Of a stretch of 64,000 nucleotides of DNA, positions 27,784 through 36,826 are shown piece after piece (position 1 is the first letter of the stretch; the number at the start of each line of letters is the position of its first letter). A model generated the notes under the pieces. It worked only from the letters and a program-made list of their open reading frames with translations, ran no database searches and was not told where the DNA came from. Position numbers and translations under genes: made by a program. Source of the stretch: Sphingobium sp. TCM1 (GTDB lineage: Bacteria > Pseudomonadota > Alphaproteobacteria > Sphingomonadales > Sphingomonadaceae); NCBI RefSeq assembly GCF_001650725.1, contig NZ_LXVX01000003.1:124001-188000 (forward strand), written 5' to 3'.

Positions 27784-28305
27784 TGTGGGGCATAACCAAA
27801 CTCTTGTGGCCAGCCATAGTTGTAGGGACGCTTGTACCGCAACTCGCCTGGGCGAAAACGAGCGACGCGCAGGACGAGCGTGTCATTGCAGCATGTATCC
27901 ACCGTGCATCACTCGGGCGGCCCTGGCTGGAAAAGACCCTCTGGGGACTGCGCGACCAGGAGGCGGGCTGGATCGGCGCAGAGGTCGCAAACACCAATGG
28001 GAGCCACGATCTCGGGCCGATGCAGGTAAACAGTTGGTGGGTTCCAAGAATCGCAGCTCAGGTCGGGAAGCCTACAGCCCATGTGCGGCATTGGCTGCAA
28101 TTTGATGCCTGCTTCAACGCGGAGGCGGCTCGCTGGGTGTTCCTGTCGGCTTTGCGGGCCACAGATGATTATTGGAAAGCGGTGGGCCTGTATCATAGTC
28201 CTATAATGTGGAGACAACGACGATACACTGCTTCTGTAGCCGGGCACATGCGAAGGCGTTTCGGAATTACGATATTCGCTCCAAACCGTACGACAAATTC
28301 CCAAT
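27774..28305 (+). pseudogene. Lytic transglycosylase of the conjugation system, 3' truncated
   Basis: The frame begins with a signal peptide (LLWPAIVVGTLVPQLAWA) and has the SLT-like fold: catalytic Glu in LRDQEAGW, then SHDLGPMQVNSWWVP and a final YHSPIMWRQRRYTASVAGH. Such VirB1-like enzymes open peptidoglycan for the conjugation channel. After RRFGITIFAPN the frame passes into sequence antisense to the phaC fragment and stops only at 28556, so the natural 3' end has been replaced. The catalytic part is intact, so a chimeric protein might still be made. Confidence 0.75.
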
Positions 28306-28954
28306 ACCGGTTGCGGAAGACGACCTTCCCCTTGCCGGTGGCGACATTTTCGCCAACCGTGAACTCCTCGGTCCCCACCGGCGGCAGGCCGCGCACCATA
28401 TGCTGCATGTCTTCGAGCAGATGCTGGAAACCGTCGACAAGGCATGTGCCGCCGGTTTCCATGATCTTGCGCTGGAGAACGGGGTTGGTCGCCAGGGAAT
28501 TGGTGGGCGCCAGCGTGTCGAGCAATTGCCGCGCGCCAAATTCGACCATGTCTTGATGATGTTTCGTGACGCCGCCGACTCCCGTGGTCGCCGCGTGCCA
28601 CCATTGCTGGTTGAGAAGGAATGTCTGAGACAGGATGTTGAACGGAGGCTGCTTCCACGCCAGGTCAGCAAAGCTGCGGTCCTGGGGCAGAGGTTCGATG
28701 GCGGGGGCGGTATCGCCGTCGCCGGCACTGCGCAGCGCATAGTCGAACAGGCGCACATATTTTCGCGTCATTTTCGCGCTCAGCTGCAACTGCTTGCCGG
28801 GCGAACTGGCGAGGTGAAGTGCCGAGTCCAAAAACGCCTGGGCTAACGTGGCCAGGGAGAGGCCGGAGAGGTGGCCTGCGCGATCGCCGCGACGGCCGCA
28901 CGATCGAGGGTTTCGGCGATGCCATCAAGAGGATCGGGCGATGACTGAGCATCG
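28303..28954 (-). pseudogene. phaC: PHA synthase N-terminal fragment (locus B)
   Basis: The minus strand matches the PhaC N-terminus at 1-706: FNILSQTFLLNQQWW, NPVLQRKIMETGG, VGENVATGKGKVVFRNR. Similarity stops at VVFRNR (about 28303), where the lytic transglycosylase sequence begins. Near 28870 a 2-base insertion (ACCTCTCCGGC against ACCTTCGGC) breaks the early frame, leaving an internal open frame from a TTG at 28831. The catalytic domain is absent, so no PHA synthase can be made. The rest of the gap to 29266 holds only upstream sequence. Confidence 0.88.
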
Positions 28955-29143
28955 AATGCGGCTATGCGTGCTTACTCCAGTTGAAACGAGCTCCCAATGC
29001 TGCGTTGCAGCGATCCCTGCTGTACGTAATTATCCGCCCGGTCGACTTGCGGTCAGCACTGCGGCCTTGATGGACATCCCGAACCATTGGACGCAGGCTC
29101 ACGCCCCACGTCACGTGGTCGAGTCTCACCCCAATCGCATAAA

Positions 29144-29172
29144 GGTACTGCGTAGGAGAGATATGTGGCAAG
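29144..29172 (-). promoter_or_regulatory. Conserved block upstream of phaC (copy B)
   Basis: CTTGCCACATATC then TCTCCTACGCAGTACC on the minus strand, matching 892-919 upstream of the other phaC. A further shared stretch, TACGTAATTATC, lies at about 29023-29034 (766-777 in copy A). Confidence 0.45.
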
Positions 29173-29266
29173 CCCCTAGTCACTGGAGGTGGCCAAATTT
29201 GTGAGGTCGCTAGTCTGTAGAATCCAAGCCTTGGCATGCACCGACCAAGCCGATGAGTTTTACAGG

Positions 29267-30556
29267 CTAGGACAGCCTGGCGCGCGGCCTCACTTTCCGG
29301 CCGACCGTGTCGAGCAACCAGAGAAGCGTGCCGCGCCAGATTCCATGTAGACTGGCCTGATATCTTCGATAGAGCATCGCATGTCCGAGCTGGGCGATCC
29401 GCCCCTCGATAAAGCCGCCCTCGTAAAAGCCGAAGCGGCCGAGCGTCCCATAGGCGTCATAGCCCCCCAACGCGACGAGACTCCCAAAGTCCTTATAGCT
29501 TGCAACGGGCCCGGTCTTGCCGGCTATGAGGCCGGGCAGATGGCGTGAAAGAAATCGGGCGTGCTGGCTTGCTGCCTGCGCGGTGGTGGGCACGGGCATG
29601 TCACGACCCGGTAGCTGAGGGCTCGCGCAATCGCCAAGGGCGTAGATGTGGTCGTCCGCCAGCGTCCGCAGGGTTGGTCCCACGACCAATTGACCGCTGC
29701 GCGTTCGTTCAAGATCGGTCAGCGTATCCATCAGTGGGGGCGCCTTCACGCCTGCGGCCCATATCTTCAGGTCCACGTCCACGGCCTCGTTGCCGTTCAA
29801 CATGAAGGCGTTTTCGTTCACCGACGATACGCGCTTTCCCACACGCACGATGACGCCCAGCTGTTTCAACTTCTCAAGCGCCGCATCGGCGACCCGCTCG
29901 GGAAATGGCCCGAGCAGCCTCGGCCCGGATTCCACCAGGATGACCTCGAGATGCGCCGAAGCGCCCGACATGCCGTACCGTTCAGCGACCGTCGCGACCT
30001 GAATGAGTTCCGCCGCCAGTTCCACGCCGGTCGCCCCGCCGCCGACGATGCCCACCCTGAGCTTCTTGCCGAGCACTATGCTCCTGATCAAGTGGACCCG
30101 CAGCCGATCGTTGAAGCCTATGGCGTCAGACCGGGTGTCGATCCGCATGCAATGGTCGCTGACGCCTGGGGTGCCGAAATCATTTGCCCGACTGCCGACC
30201 GAGAGAACCAGCGTGTCATAGGAAACCTGCCGTTCGGGTGCGATAATCTCTCCCTCGATCCGCAAGGCATCCAAAGACACGGTGCGGTGTTTCCGATCGA
30301 TCGCGATCGCTTCCCCGAATTCATAGCGAAAACCGTGCGTCAGCGCCTGGGCTGCAAAGACCGTTTCCTGCAAACCCGCGTCTGCGGTACCGGCTGCGAT
30401 CGTATGAAGCATCGGTTTCCACACATAGGCGGCTTCGCGATCGATCAGGGTGACGGAGAGGCGCTTGCTATTGGCCTTTTTCCCGGCGAGACGCGTGGCT
30501 ATCTCCAGGCCCGCGACGCCGCCGCCCACCACCACAAGCTTATGGTCTTCGATCAT
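29267..30556 (-). CDS. ndh: Type II NADH:quinone dehydrogenase (NDH-2)
   Basis: A 429-residue flavoprotein with two dinucleotide folds: VVVGGGVAGLE at the N-terminus (FAD) and VGIVGGGATGVELAAEL in the middle (NADH), plus the late FAD motif YALGDCA. A C-terminal amphipathic region should bind the membrane. It passes NADH electrons to quinone without pumping protons. AAGGAAAGG precedes the ATG. The gap 30557-30976 towards the efflux operon holds no recognisable gene. Confidence 0.92.
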   Translation of the reverse strand: MIEDHKLVVVGGGVAGLEIATRLAGKKANSKRLSVTLIDREAAYVWKPMLHTIAAGTADAGLQETVFAAQALTHGFRYEFGEAIAIDRKHRTVSLDALRIEGEIIAPERQVSYDTLVLSVGSRANDFGTPGVSDHCMRIDTRSDAIGFNDRLRVHLIRSIVLGKKLRVGIVGGGATGVELAAELIQVATVAERYGMSGASAHLEVILVESGPRLLGPFPERVADAALEKLKQLGVIVRVGKRVSSVNENAFMLNGNEAVDVDLKIWAAGVKAPPLMDTLTDLERTRSGQLVVGPTLRTLADDHIYALGDCASPQLPGRDMPVPTTAQAASQHARFLSRHLPGLIAGKTGPVASYKDFGSLVALGGYDAYGTLGRFGFYEGGFIEGRIAQLGHAMLYRRYQASLHGIWRGTLLWLLDTVGRKVRPRARLS

Positions 30557-30976
30557 TGCGACCTTTCCTTAAGATTACGCCATCGCTGCCCTGCACGACA
30601 CCGAGGGGTGCCCTTTGGCAATCCGGCGGTCTGCGGGGCGGCCGGTATCGCACCGGGCGGCCAGAGCTGAAACGGATCATCGCGATATAGGCCGCGCTAA
30701 AAGGGCCAGCCTATCCCTTCATCATACTGCTGGCATTTTTTGGCGCGTCGCGCAATAAGTGCAACGGTCGGTATCGTTAAATGGGGCCTGAAGAATAATG
30801 AGTTGCCGTATGAGACCTGGGCAAGGGGGACCCTTCTGAGCGAGGAAGCTCCCTCTATCGACCGGTTGGAACGTCGTTCTCGGGGGCAGCCGGTGGCCGG
30901 GACAAGGATGTTGGTACGCGGGGACTGCCGGCGACCAGTCTCTTGCATTCACCTACAGCGTCGCGGTGAAGGCGTG

Positions 30977-32650
30977 ATGGTCATTGCGCCTGAACCCCTT
31001 GAGCCGATCCCACGCTGGGAGGAGCATGAAAAGCCCTCCATGCCGGGGTCGCCATCGACCCCCCGGCACAGCTGGCCGGTCCGCTTCGCCTATGCAGGTG
31101 TTGCAGTTCTTCTTTCGCTGACAGCAGGCCTTGGCACCGCATTGGTCAGCACCAATCTTCCCAATATTCAGGGCCATCTCGGCCTCACGCCGGTCGAAGG
31201 CGCGTGGCTGCCGGCGATCTACCTGATGGTCAACATCTCGGCTAACCTGCTGCTGTTCAAGGTGCGGCAACAATATGGGCTACGGCTCTTCGCCGAGATC
31301 GGGCTGCCGATCTATGCACTCGTCACCTTCCTCCATCTGTTCGCAGACAGCTATCCTATGGCGCTGTTCGTGCGCGCCGTCAGCGGTTTCGCCGGCGCGA
31401 CCGTCAGTACGCTCGCTACGATGTACATGCTGCAGGCATTCGGAAAGGCACATATGGGGCAAGGGCTCGTCGTCGGACTCGGCCTGTCGCAGATTTCCGC
31501 GCCGCTGGCATGGCTGCTCTCGCCCGCGCTGCTCGATCTGGGCGAATGGCGAACGCTCTACCTGTTCGAATCCGGCCTTTCGCTTTGCTGTCTCGCCGCG
31601 GTGGTGGTGTTGAAACTGCCGCCCGGCATCCGGATCAAGGTGTTCGAGGGCCTCGATTTCCTGACCTTCCTGCTGCTGGCGCCGGCGCTTGCATTGTTCG
31701 GCGCCGTACTCGCCCAGGGCCGGGTGCAATGGTGGACTGCCCAACCCTGGATCGGCTATGCCTGGATCGGCGCGGTCGTGCTGACGGCGGCGGCCTTCAT
31801 GGTCGAACATCATCGCACCAATCCCTTAATACAGACCCGTTGGCTGGGCACGAAATCGACGATCCGCTTCGCGATCGGTGCCATGGGTATCCGCTTCATA
31901 CTTTCGGAGCAGACCTATGGCGCGACTGGGTTTCTGCGGACGCTGGGTATGGGGCCGGACCAGTTACAGCCATTCTATGCCGTGATCCTGGCGGGTATCA
32001 TCTTTGGCATTGCAGCAAGTGCGCTCACTTTCAACCAGAAGACAGTGATCCCGCAGATACTTCTGTCGATCGTGCTGATCGCGATCGCGAGCTTTCTCGA
32101 CAGGGATTCCACCAGCCTGACGCGTCCGCACGACATGTTCGTCAGCCAGTTCCTGATTTCGGTGGCGGGCGCGATGTTTATGGGACCGCTGCTGCTCGTC
32201 GGCATTATGCAGGCGCTCAAGAACGGGCCTAATTACATCGTCAGCTTCGTGGTGCTATTTTCAATCAGCCAGAGCTTCGGCGGGCTGGCGGGGCCGGCGG
32301 TGCTCGGAACCATTCAGCAGTTTCGCGAGCATGAATATTCGGCGCTGATCAATGCCGACTTAGATCCGACGGACCCGGTGGTGGCACAACGCCTTCAGGT
32401 CCAGGGTCAGGTCTATGGCCGGGTGATGACCGATCCTATCCTGCGGCAGGCACAGGGAACGGCGCAGCTTGCGCAGATCGCCACGCGTGAGGCAAATGTA
32501 CGGGCCTTCAACGACATCTTCCTGCTGAACGGCATGCTTTCGCTGGTGCTGCTCAGTTGGTCTCTGTTTCATGTCCTGCGCCTTGCACTCAAGGACAAGT
32601 CCCACAAGCCGACGCCCGATGAAGCGGCCGGGTTCCAGGCAGCATCGTAA
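30977..32650 (+). CDS. emrB: MFS multidrug exporter, EmrB/QacA-like (DHA2)
   Basis: A 557-residue major facilitator with about 14 membrane segments after a 35-residue cytoplasmic N-terminus. It resembles the EmrB subfamily, which exports hydrophobic or acidic compounds through an EmrA adaptor and an outer membrane channel. The ATG at 30977 follows GAAGG; a longer frame from 30740 reads through sequence without membrane or family character. It lies 9 bases before the adaptor gene. Confidence 0.88.
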   Translation: MVIAPEPLEPIPRWEEHEKPSMPGSPSTPRHSWPVRFAYAGVAVLLSLTAGLGTALVSTNLPNIQGHLGLTPVEGAWLPAIYLMVNISANLLLFKVRQQYGLRLFAEIGLPIYALVTFLHLFADSYPMALFVRAVSGFAGATVSTLATMYMLQAFGKAHMGQGLVVGLGLSQISAPLAWLLSPALLDLGEWRTLYLFESGLSLCCLAAVVVLKLPPGIRIKVFEGLDFLTFLLLAPALALFGAVLAQGRVQWWTAQPWIGYAWIGAVVLTAAAFMVEHHRTNPLIQTRWLGTKSTIRFAIGAMGIRFILSEQTYGATGFLRTLGMGPDQLQPFYAVILAGIIFGIAASALTFNQKTVIPQILLSIVLIAIASFLDRDSTSLTRPHDMFVSQFLISVAGAMFMGPLLLVGIMQALKNGPNYIVSFVVLFSISQSFGGLAGPAVLGTIQQFREHEYSALINADLDPTDPVVAQRLQVQGQVYGRVMTDPILRQAQGTAQLAQIATREANVRAFNDIFLLNGMLSLVLLSWSLFHVLRLALKDKSHKPTPDEAAGFQAAS

Positions 32651-32659
32651 AAGAGTATC

Positions 32660-33856
32660 ATGGCAGACAATCAGATCATCCGTTCCGACCCCAAGCCGGC
32701 CGCACCCGATCAACCCAGGCCCGACCTTGTGGATGCTCAGGGCCGCCCAATCGGCGGAGTGGCGCAGGACGCGTCCAAGGAGGGGGAGCCGCCCAAGATC
32801 ATCAAACCCAAACGGCGAACGGTCATCGTCATGGCCGCGGTGGCGAGCGCGGGCGTTCTTATCGTTCTGGCCGCTTGGCAGATCTGGCCGTTCACGAGCG
32901 CCGTCGTGACCACCGAGAACAGCTATGTCCGCGGCCAGATCACGGTGCTGGCGCCGCAGGTGAACGGCTACGTGAAGGAGGTGCTAGTCCGCGATTTCCA
33001 GCGTGTAAAGGCGGGGCAGGCCCTGATCCGGATCGACGACCGCATCTATCGCCAGCAGCTCGATCAATCACTCGGCCAGCTTGACGCGGCTAAGGCCAAT
33101 CTTGACAATGCCGAGCAGACGATCGCCCAGAATGACGCGGAACTGGATTCGCGCCGGGCCGACATTTTTGCCGCAGAGGCGGAACGCGATCGCGCCAAGG
33201 CAGACGAGGACCGCGTCGATGAACTCGCCTCGCGCGGGTCGGTATCGCTGCGCGAACGAGACCAGATCCGGGCGACGGCCCGCGCGGCCGTCGCCAATGT
33301 GCTCAAGGCCAAAGCGGCGCTGCGCATCGCGACCGAGACTCGCAAGGCGACATCGGTGTCGCGTGAAGGGCTGCAGGCTCAGGTCAAGACGTCGCAGGCC
33401 GCCGTGGATCTGGCGCGGATCAACCTTGCCAATACCGTGATCTATGCGCCCAGGAACGGCCAGTTGAGCGAGGCGAGCGTGCGCCAGGGCCAATATGTCT
33501 CCGCCGGCTCGCAACTGCTGTTCCTTGTGCCGGACGCCCTCTGGATCGTCGCCAACTATAAGGAAACCCAGACAGCCAGCATCCGCCCCGGACAGCCGGT
33601 GACCTTCACGGTGGACGCGCTGGGCGGCGAGCGGCTGAAAGGCCACGTCGAGGGCTTCGCGCCCGCGACGGGCTCGGAGTTCAGTGTCCTTCGTCCGGAC
33701 AATGCCAGCGGCAACTTCACCAAGGTTGTCCAACGCCTGCCGATCCGCATCACAATTGATCCGGACCAGCCGGCGGCGCGCAACCTGCGTCCGGGAATGT
33801 CGGTGATCACACGGGTGGATACGTCGGTGGCGAGCGGCGTTGGAGACCCGCGTTGA
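32660..33856 (+). CDS. emrA: EmrA-like membrane fusion protein
   Basis: A 398-residue HlyD-family adaptor. A cytoplasmic N-terminus of about 50 residues is followed by a membrane anchor (VIVMAAVASAGVLIVLAAW), a lipoyl half (ITVLAPQVNGYVKEVLVRD), a long coiled coil with periodic Ala/Asp, and the second half (NTVIYAPRNGQLSEASVRQG). It bridges the EmrB exporter and the outer membrane channel encoded next. The stop overlaps the TTG start of that gene. Confidence 0.9.
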   Translation: MADNQIIRSDPKPAAPDQPRPDLVDAQGRPIGGVAQDASKEGEPPKIIKPKRRTVIVMAAVASAGVLIVLAAWQIWPFTSAVVTTENSYVRGQITVLAPQVNGYVKEVLVRDFQRVKAGQALIRIDDRIYRQQLDQSLGQLDAAKANLDNAEQTIAQNDAELDSRRADIFAAEAERDRAKADEDRVDELASRGSVSLRERDQIRATARAAVANVLKAKAALRIATETRKATSVSREGLQAQVKTSQAAVDLARINLANTVIYAPRNGQLSEASVRQGQYVSAGSQLLFLVPDALWIVANYKETQTASIRPGQPVTFTVDALGGERLKGHVEGFAPATGSEFSVLRPDNASGNFTKVVQRLPIRITIDPDQPAARNLRPGMSVITRVDTSVASGVGDPR

Positions 33857-35256
33857 CACCCGCGCGATATTTCATCTTCCTGGCGCCTGTCCTGTCGCTC
33901 TGCGCGTGCATGCCGGCTGATCGCCCGTCGCCCGCATCCGCGGCGGTCGCACTGCCCACTGCCTGGCGCGATACATCCAGTGGCAACGGCACGGTCGATC
34001 CGGCATGGTGGCAGGCGTTCGGCGATCCGGCGCTGACCCGGCTGATCGAGGCGGCGCTTGTCCGTAACACCGACGTGCTGACTGCGACTGCCCGCGTCGA
34101 GGAAGTCGCAGCCGACATCCGGCTCGCGCGCTCCGCGCTGCTCCCCTCGCTCGATGCGGTCGGGGCGGCGCAGCGCTCGCGCAGCCTCGGCACCACCGGG
34201 ACCGCCACCAGTACCGCGCTGCAGCCCGAGATCCAACTCAGCTGGCAGTTGGACATGTTCGGCCGGCTGTCGCGGCTGACAGCGGCGGCGCGACAGCAAT
34301 ATGTCGCGAGCCAGGCCGACCGGGACGCGGTCGCGCTTTCAGTCGCTGCGCAGACGGCGCAGGCCTATATCGGCCTGCTCGCGCTCGATGCCCAGCTTGC
34401 CGTCTCCCGCGAGACGGTCAAATCCCGAGCCGAGGCGCTGCGGCTCGCCACCGACCAAGCCCAGGTGGGCTATACCTCGCAGTTCGAATTGACCCAGGCC
34501 CAGTCCGAATATGAGGCGGTGAGCCAGGCCATTCCGCAGTTCGAGCAGGCGATCCGTGCGCAGGAGAACGCCTTGCGGCTCCTCACCGGTGAAATGCCGG
34601 GCCCGGTGACGCGGAGCGATGGCGCTTTGCTCGCCGCGACTCCACCGACCGTTCCGGCGACGCTCCCGGCCGATCTTCTGCGTCGCCGTCCGGACATCGT
34701 CTCAGCCGAAGCGATGGTCGCGGCCGCCGATGCCAGTCTGGCCGCACGCCGCGCCCAGTTCCTGCCGCAGGTGGCGCTCTCCGCGAGCCTCGGCCAGCTC
34801 TTCGTGAACGGTCTCGATTATGATCCGGTGACGATCTGGGATGTCGGCGCGAGTGCGCTTGCACCGCTTTTTGCAGGCGGGCGCCTGCGCGCGCAGGTGG
34901 ATGCGGCGACAGCGCAGCGCGACCAGGCGGCGTTCGCTTACCGGGGCGCGGCGCTAAAGGCATTCGGGGAAGTGGAAACAGGCCTTAGCGGCGTGTCGCG
35001 CTTCGCCGAGCAGATCGAGCGGCTTCATAACCGCCGGCAGATTCTCATCCGGTCCGTCGCCATGGCGCGGGATCGTTACCGTGGCGGCTATGCCTCCTAT
35101 CTCGAACTGCTCGACGCCCAGCGCAACCTCTATTCGACCGAACTGGATGCGATCGGCGTGCGGCAGGATCAACTCGATAACATCATCACCCTCTATCGAG
35201 CACTGGGCGGGGGCTGGTCGGCACCATCACCTGCTACCGCAAAAGCTGAGCCCTGA
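33853..35256 (+). CDS. Outer membrane efflux lipoprotein (NodT family)
   Basis: A 467-residue channel protein. The signal peptide ends in a lipobox-like LSLCAC (Cys near residue 19), and the two efflux-protein repeats follow (QLSWQLDMFGRLSRLTAA, later DVGASALAPLFAGGRLRAQ). With EmrA and EmrB it completes a tripartite pump. The TTG start overlaps the emrA stop (TTGA). It is a relative of the channel at 7017-8501; each lies next to one of the two PHA loci. Confidence 0.9.
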   Translation: MTPARYFIFLAPVLSLCACMPADRPSPASAAVALPTAWRDTSSGNGTVDPAWWQAFGDPALTRLIEAALVRNTDVLTATARVEEVAADIRLARSALLPSLDAVGAAQRSRSLGTTGTATSTALQPEIQLSWQLDMFGRLSRLTAAARQQYVASQADRDAVALSVAAQTAQAYIGLLALDAQLAVSRETVKSRAEALRLATDQAQVGYTSQFELTQAQSEYEAVSQAIPQFEQAIRAQENALRLLTGEMPGPVTRSDGALLAATPPTVPATLPADLLRRRPDIVSAEAMVAAADASLAARRAQFLPQVALSASLGQLFVNGLDYDPVTIWDVGASALAPLFAGGRLRAQVDAATAQRDQAAFAYRGAALKAFGEVETGLSGVSRFAEQIERLHNRRQILIRSVAMARDRYRGGYASYLELLDAQRNLYSTELDAIGVRQDQLDNIITLYRALGGGWSAPSPATAKAEP

Positions 35257-35282
35257 TAGCCAAGAATTATCCCCGCTGTCTG

Positions 35283-35954
35283 TCAGGCGATGTCCCGCTT
35301 CCAGAGCAGGACGTCGAGTGCCCGCATGAGATAGGCTCTTTTGGCGGCAGTGGTATTGGGAAATTCTCGGCGTATAAGGATCAGGTTGCGTGGGACCGTC
35401 ACCAGCGTGTCAAAAATGTGGCGCGCCAGGAATTGCAGCGCATCATCGTCCATCGTCGCGGGCAAGGCAGAGTTGTCAAGGATGGAGCGGATGATACGGA
35501 TGCCGTCGGGTGCGCCGGGCATCGTGGTATTCGCCAAGGATTCCACCTCGTGATCCACCAGCCATAGAACGAGCGTCTCGAGGCCGATCACCTCACGTTT
35601 CAGAGAAGAGTCCAACATCTTCATGCCGACATAAAGAAGCCGGTCGTGCAACGAACCGTTCGGGATCGATGTCGCAATGGGCCTGAGATGCCGGTAAACG
35701 CCATGCTCGACCGCTGCACGCAGCAATTTGGTTTTCGCGCCGAAACGCGAATAGAGTGTGCGCTTCGATACGTTGGCGGCGGCGGCGATGGCTTCCATGC
35801 TTGCGCCGTCGGCACCGCGATGGATAAATTGTTCAAGCGCTACATCGAGAATATGCGCCCCGAGTTGCGCCGCGATATCCTGGGGCGGCCTGCCACCCTT
35901 GGGATCGCGCGGCGGGAGGGACGTGCTGCTCGCCTTGGGGGATTGTTGTGTCAT
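35283..35954 (-). CDS. TetR family transcriptional regulator (copy B)
   Basis: A 223-residue paralogue of the regulator at 4822-5490. The HTH stretch (GADGASMEAIAAAANVSKRT and TLYSRFGAKTKLL) and most of the ligand domain are conserved. The frame is intact, unlike its phaB and phaP neighbours. The start at 35954 matches that chosen for copy A. It could still bind the TACGTATACATA site at 36037-36048 and the matching site at 5574-5585, and so influence locus A. Confidence 0.87.
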   Translation of the reverse strand: MTQQSPKASSTSLPPRDPKGGRPPQDIAAQLGAHILDVALEQFIHRGADGASMEAIAAAANVSKRTLYSRFGAKTKLLRAAVEHGVYRHLRPIATSIPNGSLHDRLLYVGMKMLDSSLKREVIGLETLVLWLVDHEVESLANTTMPGAPDGIRIIRSILDNSALPATMDDDALQFLARHIFDTLVTVPRNLILIRREFPNTTAAKRAYLMRALDVLLWKRDIA

Positions 35955-36036
35955 GAGGAAAACCCTAGCGGCATCTTCACCGGATTCCATGACATTTGGC
36001 TTGGTCAATCCAGATTTCTTCCGATAACAAAACCGC

Positions 36037-36048
36037 TACGTATACATA
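36037..36048. promoter_or_regulatory. Candidate TetR operator TACGTATACATA
   Basis: Palindrome TAN-GTATAC-NTA, conserved with 5574-5585 in both sequence and position between tetR and the former phaB. Confidence 0.5.
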
Positions 36049-36115
36049 TGCATGGCAGGCCGTGCGAGTTCGGGTCATCGGCCAAGGGAGTGAAACGCAG
36101 AGCAGGAACGTCGTC

Positions 36116-36204
36116 ATGCCTGGATTCGCATTAGTCATCGGGGAAACGTGCGGCATCAGGCCCGCTATTTCGAAAGTACCTGAAGGTCGACGATATTGCT
36201 GCAC
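36116..36204 (+). pseudogene. phaB: Remnant of phaB (deleted to about 30 codons)
   Basis: The frame from the ATG at 36116 reads MPGFALVIGETCGIRPAISK, matching MSGLALVTGGTRGIGAAISK of the intact gene at 5657. Similarity ends after the next few codons, and the phasin start follows within about 40 bases. The rest of the reductase gene, roughly 640 bases, is gone. The Gly-rich motif is also damaged. Confidence 0.8.
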
Positions 36205-36240
36205 GTTTACGCTCTCAGTTCTGCCCGAAAGGAATCTTCC

Positions 36241-36680
36241 ATGATCTACCCTGTCGATCTGCTCAAGGCGAATGGCCAGCGCGCCCTGAAACTTGCTGAA
36301 ATTGCCCGGACTAGCGGCGAGGAATATCTGCAGCTCAGCGGCAAGATTGCGAGCGGCTTTCTCGGACAGGTGCAGGAGATCAAACCCGGCCAGTGCCCCG
36401 GTTTCAAGAGCAAGGCCGGCGCCTCCATTCTGTCGGAGATCGAGAAAATCCGCGAAACACGCTATCCAGGGCCAAGACTGTCGTCGAGGATTGGCAATCG
36501 ACCTGGAAGGATGTCATTTCCGACACCTCGACGGTGAAAGAGTTGACTGATAAATTCCAGAGCCTTCTCCAGCCTCAGAGCTTTTTCCAGCCCTGGTCCG
36601 GACTGTTCTCGGCTGCCACGCCGATCGCGAGACCCGTGACACCGCCAAGGTCCGATCAGAAGAGCGCGCCGCAAGCCTGA
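36241..36680 (+). pseudogene. phaP: Phasin, frameshifted copy
   Basis: From the ATG at 36241 (AAAGGAAT upstream) the frame matches the phasin at 6490-6942: KLAEIARTSGEEYLQLSG, IKPGQCPGFKSKAGAS. One base is missing near 36455-36470 (CGCGAAACACGCTATCC), after which the phasin sequence continues in another frame: VVEDWQSTWKDVISDTS, FFQPWSGLFSAAT, down to QKSAPQA. Only a truncated protein of about 75 phasin-like residues would be made. Confidence 0.87.
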
Positions 36681-36695
36681 AAGCCCAATCCATAA

Positions 36696-36728
36696 CGAGG
36701 TTCGCCATCATATGGGATGAGGGCTAAC
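36696..36728 (+). terminator. Degraded hairpin after phasin copy B
   Basis: AGGTT..GCC.TCA and TGA.GGC.AACCT form an imperfect stem where locus A has a perfect one (6961-6992), followed by ATTTTT. Confidence 0.45.
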
Positions 36729-36826
36729 CTCGATTTTTCGACCAGAAGCAAGGGTTAGGGGCGTATGGAAGATTTCGGCATGAGCGGGCATCGTTTTGGC
36801 TCCAGACGGTCTGGGGTGAGGATCTA

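Noticed and set aside
30740..30976. Possible 79-residue N-terminal extension of the EmrB-like transporter
   Set aside because: It is not hydrophobic or conserved in type, and the ATG at 30977 has a ribosome site and fits the family length.
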